Positions 18,904-33,359 of a DNA stretch of 64,000 nt are shown in pieces (position 1 is the stretch's first letter; every line of letters begins with the position of its first letter). Both the position numbers and the translations under genes were made by a program. Source of the DNA: Actinernus sp. WN-2022. Its lineage: Eukaryota > Cnidaria > Anthozoa > Actiniaria > Actinernidae. The stretch covers positions 707,001 through 771,000 of the forward strand of contig JAOWCC010000553.1 of the NCBI GenBank assembly GCA_030867875.1, read 5' to 3'. Below the pieces are notes generated by a model, which saw only the letters and a program-made list of their open reading frames with translations, searched no databases and was not told where the DNA came from.

Positions 18904-21001
18904 CTTTAGACCAGATTTCTTTTAAGCTCTCGACTGTTAAAGTCTTGTTAGGAACTAGAAAAGGTACTAGATTGTTTGGGTTTCAGCCAGGATTTCAGTA
19001 AAAATTCATAAATCCCTCAGAGCAAAGTTTAGCGTGACCGCTCAGCCTCGCTTTAAAGTCTCAATGATTATTGTCAAGGTGACTCCTAGGGCACACCGCG
19101 GCAAAACGGTATGCTCCGCTGGCCAAAAGAACGAAGGCTCTGCTATCAAATACAAATTACCGAGGGTTTCAACTTTTTTAGTAAATAATTTTATAACTTT
19201 AATAGTAAACTCACAGTGAATTACAAATTAAGAAAATTCCAACCTGTTAAAGTCTTAGGCTTAGCTTTTAAGTAGTTTTCTTATTTTTTGACAAAACAGT
19301 TCACAAATGGATACTTTTAAGCAGAAATTTTAAAATCACGGGTATGTGCCTGTTGTTTCATTTCAGTTTTCGCGGGAAAATGGGGGCGGCCGCGCGCCGA
19401 CAAGAAATAGCAAATACGCATGCGCGTAACGTTCTGCCGTGGTGTGCTCCTAGGGTAAAGTCTTGTAGTCTGGTGACGTCATCGAGTAACGGCAAAACAA
19501 AAGAAGCTAACGAGGAATCTATTGTTTAAGGGCACCAACATGGCGGCAACCTCTTTTCGCGGGAATTTCGAATCTAAAAATAGCTTTTTTCACACTATGT
19601 TTAGAACGAAAATAGGAAGTCAAGTCAACGCTCTCAAAAGTTTTAGCCGGCCGGCGAGACTGATTCTGTGGCCCCGCCCCTTTCACAGCTATCAAACACC
19701 TTCTATAAAAAGCAGCCAATGATGTTCAACCAGTGACTGAGAAATGTCACATGAAAGCAACACAATCAAAGGTCTTCGCGCTCAGTAATAGGGAGCTTAA
19801 GCAGCCAGGACGACGACGGCTGTGACGACGGAACGTAGAAAAGTCTTTTCTCCCGAGATTTGATGCTTACTATTTCCTTTAGTTGCCTTCAAGTGCCTTT
19901 TGTAACCATATTTTCGAAAAATGTGATCAGGACAGTTCCGTTCAGGCCGAACGATAAACGGTGCGATTTACTTTCTTAAGTTCGCGTTCTCCTAATTGGG
20001 AGTTTTCACGTTGGTTTTTGCAGAGAACGGTCAAAATGTAGGCGACTGCGTGCATTTTCACGTGTATTTATTGTATTTCGTAATTAAGACTATTGTTTTA
20101 TGCCGTCGTCCTAGGCCGCGTCGTCGTGGTTGCTTAAGGTCCCTAAGTTTCGCGTTTTCAATCACTCTTCATTATGGGCAAAACCAAGAATAAACCGATC
20201 AAACGCCAAAATAAGGCAATTGCAACGGCAAAGGATAAACCAGCTAAAGACAAGAAGAAGGCAAAACCAAAGCAGACCAAACGGACGCGGAAGACGAAAG
20301 AAAAGCACGAAGACAGATACATTACCCGAATAATCAACCGGTGAATATATGCTCCGGAAAATGTCAGAGATTGGGCATGTTATTGTAGAAATACTAAGAG
20401 GAACAAGCGGCCTAATGTACAACAAAATAGTTTAGCCAGTGGCAATAAGAATATATAATTTCGAACATTTCTTTGATTTTTTCCTCTTTCTTGAACTCAA
20501 AGGACCAGATACTTGTTTTGAAGAAGACATCAACGGATAATTTTAGCGAATACGCTTCGAATTTACGATGATATTTGAGAAAAGATTCGATAGAAAGCTG
20601 ACAACAAGCCACAGAGCGAACTCCGAACTGAACGGTAAACAACAACTACGGTTGAATGCTCATGACGATTGATGTGGTGTATGAGCTGTCAATCAAAATA
20701 TGTAACGCAATCTTCGGTAAAATGTTTCTTTTTGATATCTCTCCGTCTAGATAGAAGAAAATTCAACCATTTTTTTTTCTGTTGGATACTTAACACTCTA
20801 AACTAATTTTTGAAAAATTCTGCTCTGAAGCTATACGATAACCTTAATTTAAATCGGCCGTTGCTAGGGAAAGTTTGCAGCCTCGTAAAACACGGAAAAT
20901 TAAAGAGTGGGCAATCAAGTTGAAGTTCAATTTATTCACACTTGTTTATATGTTACAATTATTGGTTGAATATAACAAGCCATAAGAAAGAGAAAAATAA
21001 A
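18904..21001. repeat. Array core, copy 3
   Basis: Complete 2098-bp core. It differs from copy 2 by CTGCCGTGG instead of CTGCCGCGG at the right transposon end (near 19436), the AAACCAAAG form of the small ORF and the TTGAAGTTCAA tail. Confidence 0.95.
20174..20344 (+). CDS. Hypothetical lysine-rich 56-aa protein, array copy 3
   Basis: Same frame as copy 1 with one coding change, CAA to CCA (KQK to KPK), shared with all copies to the right. No other change, so the frame is preserved mainly by array homogeneity. Confidence 0.3.
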   Translation: MGKTKNKPIKRQNKAIATAKDKPAKDKKKAKPKQTKRTRKTKEKHEDRYITRIINR

Positions 21002-24000
21002 TAGGAGATAATAATTACAATCTTTAGATGATAGTGTGTAGTGGTCAAAGGAGCGAAAGCTTTCGAGTTAACCACTACCATGTTGAAAGTTAATGAGGGG
21101 AGGAATAAATAAACGAATAGGCTTGATTGTATCTTTACAGGGTTTTAAAAAGTATGACTGTTGGTTATAATGAGAGAAGAGGAAGAAAATAAAATAAAGG
21201 CTGCAACCCTGCTAGCAGAGGTTCTTTTCTCTTACCCTCTCTCCAGCTCCAAATTACCGAGGGAAAATCCTCTGGAAATAATTAGTTAGCATGGAAAATC
21301 CTCTGGAAATAATTATAATTTCTGGAACCACGCAATATTATATAGTTTCATTTAACATGTATAGTTTACAGCATTTGCATGAGTGTTGTTATCGTTCTAT
21401 ACAATCTCTCACCTCCGGCTCGAGCAATTTCTCACCTCGAGATCACATAGGCCGATAAAACGCTCCAATTCGTATTGTAAACACTACAGTTGTTTACCAT
21501 TTACACGAAAATTTTGGACATTTCGGTTGGAATATAAATCGTAAACATTTTTTCGGTTTGTACCGTGGAAAATTTCCAAAATTAATGGAACATGTAAAAA
21601 ATTAGTCCAAAATTCCCAACCGGAATTTCAAATCTGGAAATCGGATACCATTATTTTACAATTCCCAGTCAGTCGTACCAGTTCCAGGCCTTATGCTTAG
21701 TTTTTTCATCTGATGTTCTGATAATATTCTCTCGATATACATCCACTTCAGCTTCTAAACTCCAATATTCCGGACGCACATAGCAATATTTTCCCCTTTC
21801 ATGGATATTCTCGAGGCAAAACTCAGACAAAATTTCCCTTGTTCTGATTGGCTGAAAAAGTCCCGTGACGCGTGATCACCCTCCTCTGACCCTAACCTAA
21901 CCCACACCGCGGCAAAACGTCACGCGCTTGCGTATTTGCTATTTCTTGTCCGCGCGCGGCCGCCCCCAGTTTCCCGCGAAAACAAATGAAACAACAGGCA
22001 CATGCCGTGATTTTAACGTTTCTGCTTAAAAGCATTCATTTGTGAACTGTTTTGGCAAAAACTAAGAAAACTACTTAAAAGCTAAGCCTAAGACTTTAAC
22101 AGGTTGAAGTTTTCTTAATTTGTAATTCATTGTGAGTTTACTAAGTTATAAAATTATTTAGTAAAAAAGTTGAAACCCTCGGTAATTTGAGAGCAGAGCC
22201 TTCGTTCTTTTGGCCAGCGGAGCATACCGTTTTGCCGCGGTGCAACCTAACCCTAACCTAAACCCTAAACCCTAACCCTAGGGTAGTCTATATCATCGTC
22301 TTTAAAAGAACGAAGTATCATAAATGAATATTCAATGACCCTGGAGTGTATATTTTTGGTGGCTCGGTGGCTCGGTGGCTCGGCAGTCGTGATTCAATGA
22401 CCCTGGAGACTACCGAGCCAGTGGCTCTGGGGTAGACCTTGGTAAGTGGCCCTGTATTCTGTAGTTTAACCTCTGTTTCTTAACATCTCGCATCGTAGTT
22501 AATACTGTATCGTATTGGTTTGATATAAATTTTTGTGACTTGTCGATTTCATCGACCTTGTTCAAACCAGTGATGTTCACTTTGAGTGAATCGAGCTCGT
22601 TGCGGATTTCACGCCGGATATTTGGCAGAAATTCTTTTTTAAATAGGAGATAATAATTACAATCTTTAGATGATAGTGTGTAGTGGTCAAAGGAGCGAAA
22701 GCTTTCGAGTTAACCACTACCATGTTGAAAGTTAATGAGGGGAGGAATAAATAAACGAATAGGCTTGATTGTATCTTTACAGGGTTTTAAAAAGTATGAC
22801 TGTTGGTTATAATGAGAGAAGAGGAAGAAAATAAAATAAAGGCTGCAACCCTGCTAGCAGAGGTTCTTTTCTCTTACCCTCTCTCCAGCTCCAAATTACC
22901 GAGGGAAAATCCTCTGGAAATAATTAGTTAGCATGGAAAATCCTCTGGAAATAATTATAATTTCTGGAACCACGCAATATTATATAGTTTCATTTAACAT
23001 GTATAGTTTACAGCATTTGCATGAGTGTTGTTATCGTTCTATACAATCTCTCACCTCCGGCTCGAGCAATTTCTCACCTCGAGATCACATAGGCCGATAA
23101 AACGCTCCAATTCGTATTGTAAACACTACAGTTGTTTACCATTTACACGAAAATTTTGGACATTTCGGTTGGAATATAAATCGTAAACATTTTTTCGGTT
23201 TGTACCGTGGAAAATTTCCAAAATTAATGGAACATGTAAAAAATTAGTCCAAAATTCCCAACCGGAATTTCAAATCTGGAAATCGGATACCATTATTTTA
23301 CAATTCCCAGTCAGTCGTACCAGTTCCAGGCCTTATGCTTAGTTTTTTCATCTGATGTTCTGATAATATTCTCTCGATATACATCCACTTCAGCTTCTAA
23401 ACTCCAATATTCCGGACGCACATAGCAATATTTTCCCCTTTCATGGATATTCTCGAGGCAAAACTCAGACAAAATTTCCCTTGTTCTGATTGGCTGAAAA
23501 AGTCCCGTGACGCGTGATCACCCTCCTCTGACCCTAACCTAACCCACACCGCGGCAAAACGTCACGCGCTTGCGTATTTGCTATTTCTTGTCCGCGCGCG
23601 GCCGCCCCCAGTTTCCCGCGAAAACAAATGAAACAACAGGCACATGCCGTGATTTTAACGTTTCTGCTTAAAAGCATTCATTTGTGAACTGTTTTGGCAA
23701 AAACTAAGAAAACTACTTAAAAGCAAAGCCTAAGACTTTAACAGGTTGAAGTTTTCTTAATTTGTAATTCATTGTGAGTTTACTAAGTTATAAAATTATT
23801 TAGTAAAAAAGTTGAAACCCTCGGTAATTTGAGAGCAGAGCCTTCGTTCTTTTGGCCAGCGGAGCATACCGTTTTGCCGCGGTGCAACCTAACCCTAACC
23901 TAAACCCTAAACCCTAACCCTAGGGTAGTCTATATCATCGTCTTTAAAAGAACGAAGTATCATAAATGAATATTCAATGACCCTGGAGTGTATATTTTTG

Positions 24001-25082
24001 GTGGCTCGGTGGCTCGGTGGCTCGGCAGTCGTGATTCAATGACCCTGGAGACTACCGAGCCACCGAGCCAGTGGCTCTGGGGTAGACCTTGGTAAGTGGC
24101 CCTGTATTCTGTAGTTTAACCTCTGTTTCTTAACATCTCGCATCGTAGTTAATACTGTATCGTATTGGTTTGATATAAATTTTTGTGACTTGTCGATTTC
24201 ATCGACCTTGTTCAAACCAGTGATGTTCACTTTGAGTGAATCGAGCTCGTTGCGGATTTCACGCCGGATATTTGGCAGAAATTCTTTTTTAAATAGGAGA
24301 TAATAATTACAATCTTTAGATGATAGTGTGTAGTGGTCAAAGGAGCGAAAGCTTTCGAGTTAACCACTACCATGTTGAAAGTTAATGAGGGGAGGAATAA
24401 ATAAACGAATAGGCTTGATTGTATCTTTACAGGGTTTTAAAAAGTATGACTGTTGGTTATAATGAGAGAAGAGGAAGAAAATAAAATAAAGGCTGCAACC
24501 CTGCTAGCAGAGGTTCTTTTCTCTTACCCTCTCTCCAGCTCCAAATTACCGAGGGAAAATCCTCTGGAAATAATTAGTTAGCATGGAAAATCCTCTGGAA
24601 ATAATTAAGTTGAAGTTGAAACCCTCGGTAATTTGAGAGCAGAGCCTTCGTTCTTTTGGCCAGCGGAGCATACCGTTTTGCCGCGGTGCAACCTAACCCT
24701 AACCTAAACCCTAAACCCTAACCCTAGGGTAGTCTATATCATCGTCTTTAAAAGAACGAAGTATCATAAATGAATATTCAATGACCCTGGAGTGTATATT
24801 TTTGGTGGCTCGGTGGCTCGGCAGTCGTGATTCAATGACCCTGGAGACTACCGAGCCACCGAGCCAGTGGCTCTGGGGTAGACCTTGGTAAGTGGCCCTG
24901 TATTCTGTAGTTTAACCTCTGTTTCTTAACATCTCGCATCGTAGTTAATACTGTATCGTATTGGTTTGATATAAATTTTTGTGACTTGTCGATTTCATCG
25001 ACCTTCTTGTTCAAACCAGTGATGTTCACTTTGAGTGAATCGAGCTCGTTGCGGATTTCACGCCGGATATTTGGCAGAAATT
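21002..25082. repeat. Sub-repeat block 3: three sub-repeats
   Basis: Starts at 21002 (1642 bp), 22644 (1650 bp) and 24294 (789 bp, short). Structure is as in block 2, with the same deletion junction in the short member at about 24605. One private change, AAGCAAAGCC for AAGCTAAGCC, is seen near 23722. Confidence 0.9.
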
Positions 25083-27180
25083 CTTTAGACCAGATTTCTT
25101 TTAAGCTCTCGACTGTTAAAGTCTTGTTAGGAACTAGAAAAGGTACTAGATTGTTTGGGTTTCAGCCAGGATTTCAGTAAAAATTCATAAATCCCTCAGA
25201 GCAAAGTTTAGCGTGACCGCTCAGCCTCGCTTTAAAGTCTCAATGATTATTGTCAAGGTGACTCCTAGGGCACACCGCGGCAAAACGGTATGCTCCGCTG
25301 GCCAAAAGAACGAAGGCTCTGCTATCAAATACAAATTACCGAGGGTTTCAACTTTTTTAGTAAATAATTTTATAACTTTAATAGTAAACTCACAGTGAAT
25401 TACAAATTAAGAAAATTCCAACCTGTTAAAGTCTTAGGCTTAGCTTTTAAGTAGTTTTCTTATTTTTTGACAAAACAGTTCACAAATGGATACTTTTAAG
25501 CAGAAATTTTAAAATCACGGGTATGTGCCTGTTGTTTCATTTCAGTTTTCGCGGGAAAATGGGGGCGGCCGCGCGCCGACAAGAAATAGCAAATACGCAT
25601 GCGCGTAACGTTCTGCCGTGGTGTGCTCCTAGGGTAAAGTCTTGTAGTCTGGTGACGTCATCGAGTAACGGCAAAACAAAAGAAGCTAACGAGGAATCTA
25701 TTGTTTAAGGGCACCAACATGGCGGCAACCTCTTTTCGCGGGAATTTCGAATCTAAAAATAGCTTTTTTCACACTATGTTTAGAACGAAAATAGGAAGTC
25801 AAGTCAACGCTCTCAAAAGTTTTAGCCGGCCGGCGAGACTGATTCTGTGGCCCCGCCCCTTTCACAGCTATCAAACACCTTCTATAAAAAGCAGCCAATG
25901 ATGTTCAACCAGTGACTGAGAAATGTCACATGAAAGCAACACAATCAAAGGTCTTCGCGCTCAGTAATAGGGAGCTTAAGCAGCCAGGACGACGACGGCT
26001 GTGACGACGGAACGTAGAAAAGTCTTTTCTCCCGAGATTTGATGCTTACTATTTCCTTTAGTTGCCTTCAAGTGCCTTTTGTAACCATATTTTCGAAAAA
26101 TGTGATCAGGACAGTTCCGTTCAGGCCGAACGATAAACGGTGCGATTTACTTTCTTAAGTTCGCGTTCTCCTAATTGGGAGTTTTCACGTTGGTTTTTGC
26201 AGAGAACGGTCAAAATGTAGGCGACTGCGTGCATTTTCACGTGTATTTATTGTATTTCGTAATTAAGACTATTGTTTTATGCCGTCGTCCTAGGCCGCGT
26301 CGTCGTGGTTGCTTAAGGTCCCTAAGTTTCGCGTTTTCAATCACTCTTCATTATGGGCAAAACCAAGAATAAACCGATCAAACGCCAAAATAAGGCAATT
26401 GCAACGGCAAAGGATAAACCAGCTAAAGACAAGAAGAAGGCAAAACCAAAGCAGACCAAACGGACGCGGAAGACGAAAGAAAAGCACGAAGACAGATACA
26501 TTACCCGAATAATCAACCGGTGAATATATGCTCCGGAAAATGTCAGAGATTGGGCATGTTATTGTAGAAATACTAAGAGGAACAAGCGGCCTAATGTACA
26601 ACAAAATAGTTTAGCCAGTGGCAATAAGAATATATAATTTCGAACATTTCTTTGATTTTTTCCTCTTTCTTGAACTCAAAGGACCAGATACTTGTTTTGA
26701 AGAAGACATCAACGGATAATTTTAGCGAATACGCTTCGAATTTACGATGATATTTGAGAAAAGATTCGATAGAAAGCTGACAACAAGCCACAGAGCGAAC
26801 TCCGAACTGAACGGTAAACAACAACTACGGTTGAATGCTCATGACGATTGATGTGGTGTATGAGCTGTCAATCAAAATATGTAACGCAATCTTCGGTAAA
26901 ATGTTTCTTTTTGATATCTCTCCGTCTAGATAGAAGAAAATTCAACCATTTTTTTTTCTGTTGGATACTTAACACTCTAAACTAATTTTTGAAAAATTCT
27001 GCTCTGAAGCTATACGATAACCTTAATTTAAATCGGCCGTTGCTAGGGAAAGTTTGCAGCCTCGTAAAACACGGAAAATTAAAGAGTGGGCAATCAAGTT
27101 CAAGTTCAATTTATTCACACTTGTTTATATGTTACAATTATTGGTTGAATATAACAAGCCATAAGAAAGAGAAAAATAAA
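25083..27180. repeat. Array core, copy 4
   Basis: Complete core. It shares CTGCCGTGG with copy 3 only, but has the TTCAAGTTCAA tail of copies 1, 2 and 8, so it looks like a mosaic produced by exchange. Confidence 0.95.
26353..26523 (+). CDS. Hypothetical lysine-rich 56-aa protein, array copy 4
   Basis: KPK form of the frame, unchanged otherwise. Confidence 0.3.
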   Translation: MGKTKNKPIKRQNKAIATAKDKPAKDKKKAKPKQTKRTRKTKEKHEDRYITRIINR

Positions 27181-30100
27181 TAGGAGATAATAATTACAAT
27201 CTTTAGATGATAGTGTGTAGTGGTCAAAGGAGCGAAAGCTTTCGAGTTAACCACTACCATGTTGAAAGTTAATGAGGGGAGGAATAAATAAACGAATAGG
27301 CTTGATTGTATCTTTACAGGGTTTTAAAAAGTATGACTGTTGGTTATAATGAGAGAAGAGGAAGAAAATAAAATAAAGGCTGCAACCCTGCTAGCAGAGG
27401 TTCTTTTCTCTTACCCTCTCTCCAGCTCCAAATTACCGAGGGAAAATCCTCTGGAAATAATTAGTTAGCATGGAAAATCCTCTGGAAATAATTATAATTT
27501 CTGGAACCACGCAATATTATATAGTTTCATTTAACATGTATAGTTTACAGCATTTGCATGAGTGTTGTTATCGTTCTATACAATCTCTCACCTCCGGCTC
27601 GAGCAATTTCTCACCTCGAGATCACATAGGCCGATAAAACGCTCCAATTCGTATTGTAAACACTACAGTTGTTTACCATTTACACGAAAATTTTGGACAT
27701 TTCGGTTGGAATATAAATCGTAAACATTTTTTCGGTTTGTACCGTGGAAAATTTCCAAAATTAATGGAACATGTAAAAAATTAGTCCAAAATTCCCAACC
27801 GGAATTTCAAATCTGGAAATCGGATACCATTATTTTACAATTCCCAGTCAGTCGTACCAGTTCCAGGCCTTATGCTTAGTTTTTTCATCTGATGTTCTGA
27901 TAATATTCTCTCGATATACATCCACTTCAGCTTCTAAACTCCAATATTCCGGACGCACATAGCAATATTTTCCCCTTTCATGGATATTCTCGAGGCAAAA
28001 CTCAGACAAAATTTCCCTTGTTCTGATTGGCTGAAAAAGTCCCGTGACGCGTGATCACCCTCCTCTGACCCTAACCTAACCCACACCGCGGCAAAACGTC
28101 ACGCGCTTGCGTATTTGCTATTTCTTGTCCGCGCGCGGCCGCCCCCAGTTTCCCGCGAAAACAAATGAAACAACAGGCACATGCCGTGATTTTAACGTTT
28201 CTGCTTAAAAGCATTCATTTGTGAACTGTTTTGGCAAAAACTAAGAAAACTACTTAAAAGCTAAGCCTAAGACTTTAACAGGTTGAAGTTTTCTTAATTT
28301 GTAATTCATTGTGAGTTTACTAAGTTATAAAATTATTTAGTAAAAAAGTTGAAACCCTCGGTAATTTGAGAGCAGAGCCTTCGTTCTTTTGGCCAGCGGA
28401 GCATACCGTTTTGCCGCGGTGCAACCTAACCCTAACCTAAACCCTAAACCCTAACCCTAGGGTAGTCTATATCATCGTCTTTAAAAGAACGAAGTATCAT
28501 AAATGAATATTCAATGACCCTGGAGTGTATATTTTTGGTGGCTCGGTGGCTCGGTGGCTCGGCAGTCGTGATTCAATGACCCTGGAGACTACCGAGCCAG
28601 TGGCTCTGGGGTAGACCTTGGTAAGTGGCCCTGTATTCTGTAGTTTAACCTCTGTTTCTTAACATCTCGCATCGTAGTTAATACTGTATCGTATTGGTTT
28701 GATATAAATTTTTGTGACTTGTCGATTTCATCGACCTTGTTCAAACCAGTGATGTTCACTTTGAGTGAATCGAGCTCGTTGCGGATTTCACGCCGGATAT
28801 TTGGCAGAAATTCTTTTTTAAATAGGAGATAATAATTACAATCTTTAGATGATAGTGTGTAGTGGTCAAAGGAGCGAAAGCTTTCGAGTTAACCACTACC
28901 ATGTTGAAAGTTAATGAGGGGAGGAATAAATAAACGAATAGGCTTGATTGTATCTTTACAGGGTTTTAAAAAGTATGACTGTTGGTTATAATGAGAGAAG
29001 AGGAAGAAAATAAAATAAAGGCTGCAACCCTGCTAGCAGAGGTTCTTTTCTCTTACCCTCTCTCCAGCTCCAAATTACCGAGGGAAAATCCTCTGGAAAT
29101 AATTAGTTAGCATGGAAAATCCTCTGGAAATAATTATAATTTCTGGAACCACGCAATATTATATAGTTTCATTTAACATGTATAGTTTACAGCATTTGCA
29201 TGAGTGTTGTTATCGTTCTATACAATCTCTCACCTCCGGCTCGAGCAATTTCTCACCTCGAGATCACATAGGCCGATAAAACGCTCCAATTCGTATTGTA
29301 AACACTACAGTTGTTTACCATTTACACGAAAATTTTGGACATTTCGGTTGGAATATAAATCGTAAACATTTTTTCGGTTTGTACCGTGGAAAATTTCCAA
29401 AATTAATGGAACATGTAAAAAATTAGTCCAAAATTCCCAACCGGAATTTCAAATCTGGAAATCGGATACCATTATTTTACAATTCCCAGTCAGTCGTACC
29501 AGTTCCAGGCCTTATGCTTAGTTTTTTCATCTGATGTTCTGATAATATTCTCTCGATATACATCCACTTCAGCTTCTAAACTCCAATATTCCGGACGCAC
29601 ATAGCAATATTTTCCCCTTTCATGGATATTCTCGAGGCAAAACTCAGACAAAATTTCCCTTGTTCTGATTGGCTGAAAAAGTCCCGTGACGCGTGATCAC
29701 CCTCCTCTGACCCTAACCTAACCCACACCGCGGCAAAACGTCACGCGCTTGCGTATTTGCTATTTCTTGTCCGCGCGCGGCCGCCCCCAGTTTCCCGCGA
29801 AAACAAATGAAACAACAGGCACATGCCGTGATTTTAACGTTTCTGCTTAAAAGCATTCATTTGTGAACTGTTTTGGCAAAAACTAAGAAAACTACTTAAA
29901 AGCTAAGCCTAAGACTTTAACAGGTTGAAGTTTTCTTAATTTGTAATTCATTGTGAGTTTACTAAGTTATAAAATTATTTAGTAAAAAAGTTGAAACCCT
30001 CGGTAATTTGAGAGCAGAGCCTTCGTTCTTTTGGCCAGCGGAGCATACCGTTTTGCCGCGGTGCAACCTAACCCTAACCTAAACCCTAAACCCTAACCCT

Positions 30101-31261
30101 AGGGTAGTCTATATCATCGTCTTTAAAAGAACGAAGTATCATAAATGAATATTCAATGACCCTGGAGTGTATATTTTTGGTGGCTCGGTGGCTCGGTGGC
30201 TCGGCAGTCGTGATTCAATGACCCTGGAGACTACCGAGCCACCGAGCCAGTGGCTCTGGGGTAGACCTTGGTAAGTGGCCCTGTATTCTGTAGTTTAACC
30301 TCTGTTTCTTAACATCTCGCATCGTAGTTAATACTGTATCGTATTGGTTTGATATAAATTTTTGTGACTTGTCGATTTCATCGACCTTGTTCAAACCAGT
30401 GATGTTCACTTTGAGTGAATCGAGCTCGTTGCGGATTTCACGCCGGATATTTGGCAGAAATTCTTTTTTAAATAGGAGATAATAATTACAATCTTTAGAT
30501 GATAGTGTGTAGTGGTCAAAGGAGCGAAAGCTTTCGAGTTAACCACTACCATGTTGAAAGTTAATGAGGGGAGGAATAAATAAACGAATAGGCTTGATTG
30601 TATCTTTACAGGGTTTTAAAAAGTATGACTGTTGGTTATAATGAGAGAAGAGGAAGAAAATAAAATAAAGGCTGCAACCCTGCTAGCAGAGGTTCTTTTC
30701 TCTTACCCTCTCTCCAGCTCCAAATTACCGAGGGAAAATCCTCTGGAAATAATTAGTTAGCATGGAAAATCCTCTGGAAATAATTAAGTTGAAGTTGAAA
30801 TCCTCGGTAATTTGAGAGCAGAGCCTTCGTTCTTTTGGCCAGCGGAGCATACCGTTTTGCCGCGGTGCAACCTAACCCTAACCTAAACCCTAAACCCTAA
30901 CCCTAGGGTAGTCTATATCATCGTCTTTAAAAGAACGAAGTATCATAAATGAATATTCAATGACCCTGGAGTGTATATTTTTGGTGGCTCGGTGGCTCGG
31001 CAGTCGTGATTCAATGACCCTGGAGACTACCGAGCCACCGAGCCAGTGGCTCTGGGGTAGACCTTGGTAAGTGGCCCTGTATTCTGTAGTTTAACCTCTG
31101 TTTCTTAACATCTCGCATCGTAGTTAATACTGTATCGTATTGGTTTGATATAAATTTTTGTGACTTGTCGATTTCATCGACCTTCTTGTTCAAACCAGTG
31201 ATGTTCACTTTGAGTGAATCGAGCTCGTTGCGGATTTCACGCCGGATATTTGGCAGAAATT
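27181..31261. repeat. Sub-repeat block 4: three sub-repeats
   Basis: Starts at 27181 (1642 bp), 28823 (1650 bp) and 30473 (789 bp, short). The short member carries GAAATCCTCGG instead of GAAACCCTCGG at the join, a change shared only with the short member of block 7. Confidence 0.9.
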
Positions 31262-33359
31262 CTTTAGACCAGATTTCTTTTAAGCTCTCGACTGTTAAAG
31301 TCTTGTTAGGAACTAGAAAAGGTACTAGATTGTTTGGGTTTCAGCCAGGATTTCAGTAAAAATTCATAAATCCCTCAGAGCAAAGTTTAGCGTGACCGCT
31401 CAGCCTCGCTTTAAAGTCTCAATGATTATTGTCAAGGTGACTCCTAGGGCACACCGCGGCAAAACGGTATGCTCCGCTGGCCAAAAGAACGAAGGCTCTG
31501 CTATCAAATACAAATTACCGAGGGTTTCAACTTTTTTAGTAAATAATTTTATAACTTTAATAGTAAACTCACAGTGAATTACAAATTAAGAAAATTCCAA
31601 CCTGTTAAAGTCTTAGGCTTAGCTTTTAAGTAGTTTTCTTATTTTTTGACAAAACAGTTCACAAATGGATACTTTTAAGCAGAAATTTTAAAATCACGGG
31701 TATGTGCCTGTTGTTTCATTTCAGTTTTCGCGGGAAAATGGGGGCGGCCGCGCGCCGACAAGAAATAGCAAATACGCATGCGCGTAACGTTCTGCCGCGG
31801 TGTGCTCCTAGGGTAAAGTCTTGTAGTCTGGTGACGTCATCGAGTAACGGCAAAACAAAAGAAGCTAACGAGGAATCTATTGTTTAAGGGCACCAACATG
31901 GCGGCAACCTCTTTTCGCGGGAATTTCGAATCTAAAAATAGCTTTTTTCACACTATGTTTAGAACGAAAATAGGAAGTCAAGTCAACGCTCTCAAAAGTT
32001 TTAGCCGGCCGGCGAGACTGATTCTGTGGCCCCGCCCCTTTCACAGCTATCAAACACCTTCTATAAAAAGCAGCCAATGATGTTCAACCAGTGACTGAGA
32101 AATGTCACATGAAAGCAACACAATCAAAGGTCTTCGCGCTCAGTAATAGGGAGCTTAAGCAGCCAGGACGACGACGGCTGTGACGACGGAACGTAGAAAA
32201 GTCTTTTCTCCCGAGATTTGATGCTTACTATTTCCTTTAGTTGCCTTCAAGTGCCTTTTGTAACCATATTTTCGAAAAATGTGATCAGGACAGTTCCGTT
32301 CAGGCCGAACGATAAACGGTGCGATTTACTTTCTTAAGTTCGCGTTCTCCTAATTGGGAGTTTTCACGTTGGTTTTTGCAGAGAACGGTCAAAATGTAGG
32401 CGACTGCGTGCATTTTCACGTGTATTTATTGTATTTCGTAATTAAGACTATTGTTTTATGCCGTCGTCCTAGGCCGCGTCGTCGTGGTTGCTTAAGGTCC
32501 CTAAGTTTCGCGTTTTCAATCACTCTTCATTATGGGCAAAACCAAGAATAAACCGATCAAACGCCAAAATAAGGCAATTGCAACGGCAAAGGATAAACCA
32601 GCTAAAGACAAGAAGAAGGCAAAACCAAAGCAGACCAAACGGACGCGGAAGACGAAAGAAAAGCACGAAGACAGATACATTACCCGAATAATCAACCGGT
32701 GAATATATGCTCCGGAAAATGTCAGAGATTGGGCATGTTATTGTAGAAATACTAAGAGGAACAAGCGGCCTAATGTACAACAAAATAGTTTAGCCAGTGG
32801 CAATAAGAATATATAATTTCGAACATTTCTTTGATTTTTTCCTCTTTCTTGAACTCAAAGGACCAGATACTTGTTTTGAAGAAGACATCAACGGATAATT
32901 TTAGCGAATACGCTTCGAATTTACGATGATATTTGAGAAAAGATTCGATAGAAAGCTGACAACAAGCCACAGAGCGAACTCCGAACTGAACGGTAAACAA
33001 CAACTACGGTTGAATGCTCATGACGATTGATGTGGTGTATGAGCTGTCAATCAAAATATGTAACGCAATCTTCGGTAAAATGTTTCTTTTTGATATCTCT
33101 CCGTCTAGATAGAAGAAAATTCAACCATTTTTTTTTCTGTTGGATACTTAACACTCTAAACTAATTTTTGAAAAATTCTGCTCTGAAGCTATACGATAAC
33201 CTTAATTTAAATCGGCCGTTGCTAGGGAAAGTTTGCAGCCTCGTAAAACACGGAAAATTAAAGAGTGGGCAATCAAGTTGAAGTTCAATTTATTCACACT
33301 TGTTTATATGTTACAATTATTGGTTGAATATAACAAGCCATAAGAAAGAGAAAAATAAA
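31262..33359. repeat. Array core, copy 5
   Basis: Complete core with CTGCCGCGG, the KPK form of the ORF and the TTGAAGTTCAA tail. Confidence 0.95.
32532..32702 (+). CDS. Hypothetical lysine-rich 56-aa protein, array copy 5
   Basis: KPK form of the frame, otherwise unchanged. Confidence 0.3.
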   Translation: MGKTKNKPIKRQNKAIATAKDKPAKDKKKAKPKQTKRTRKTKEKHEDRYITRIINR

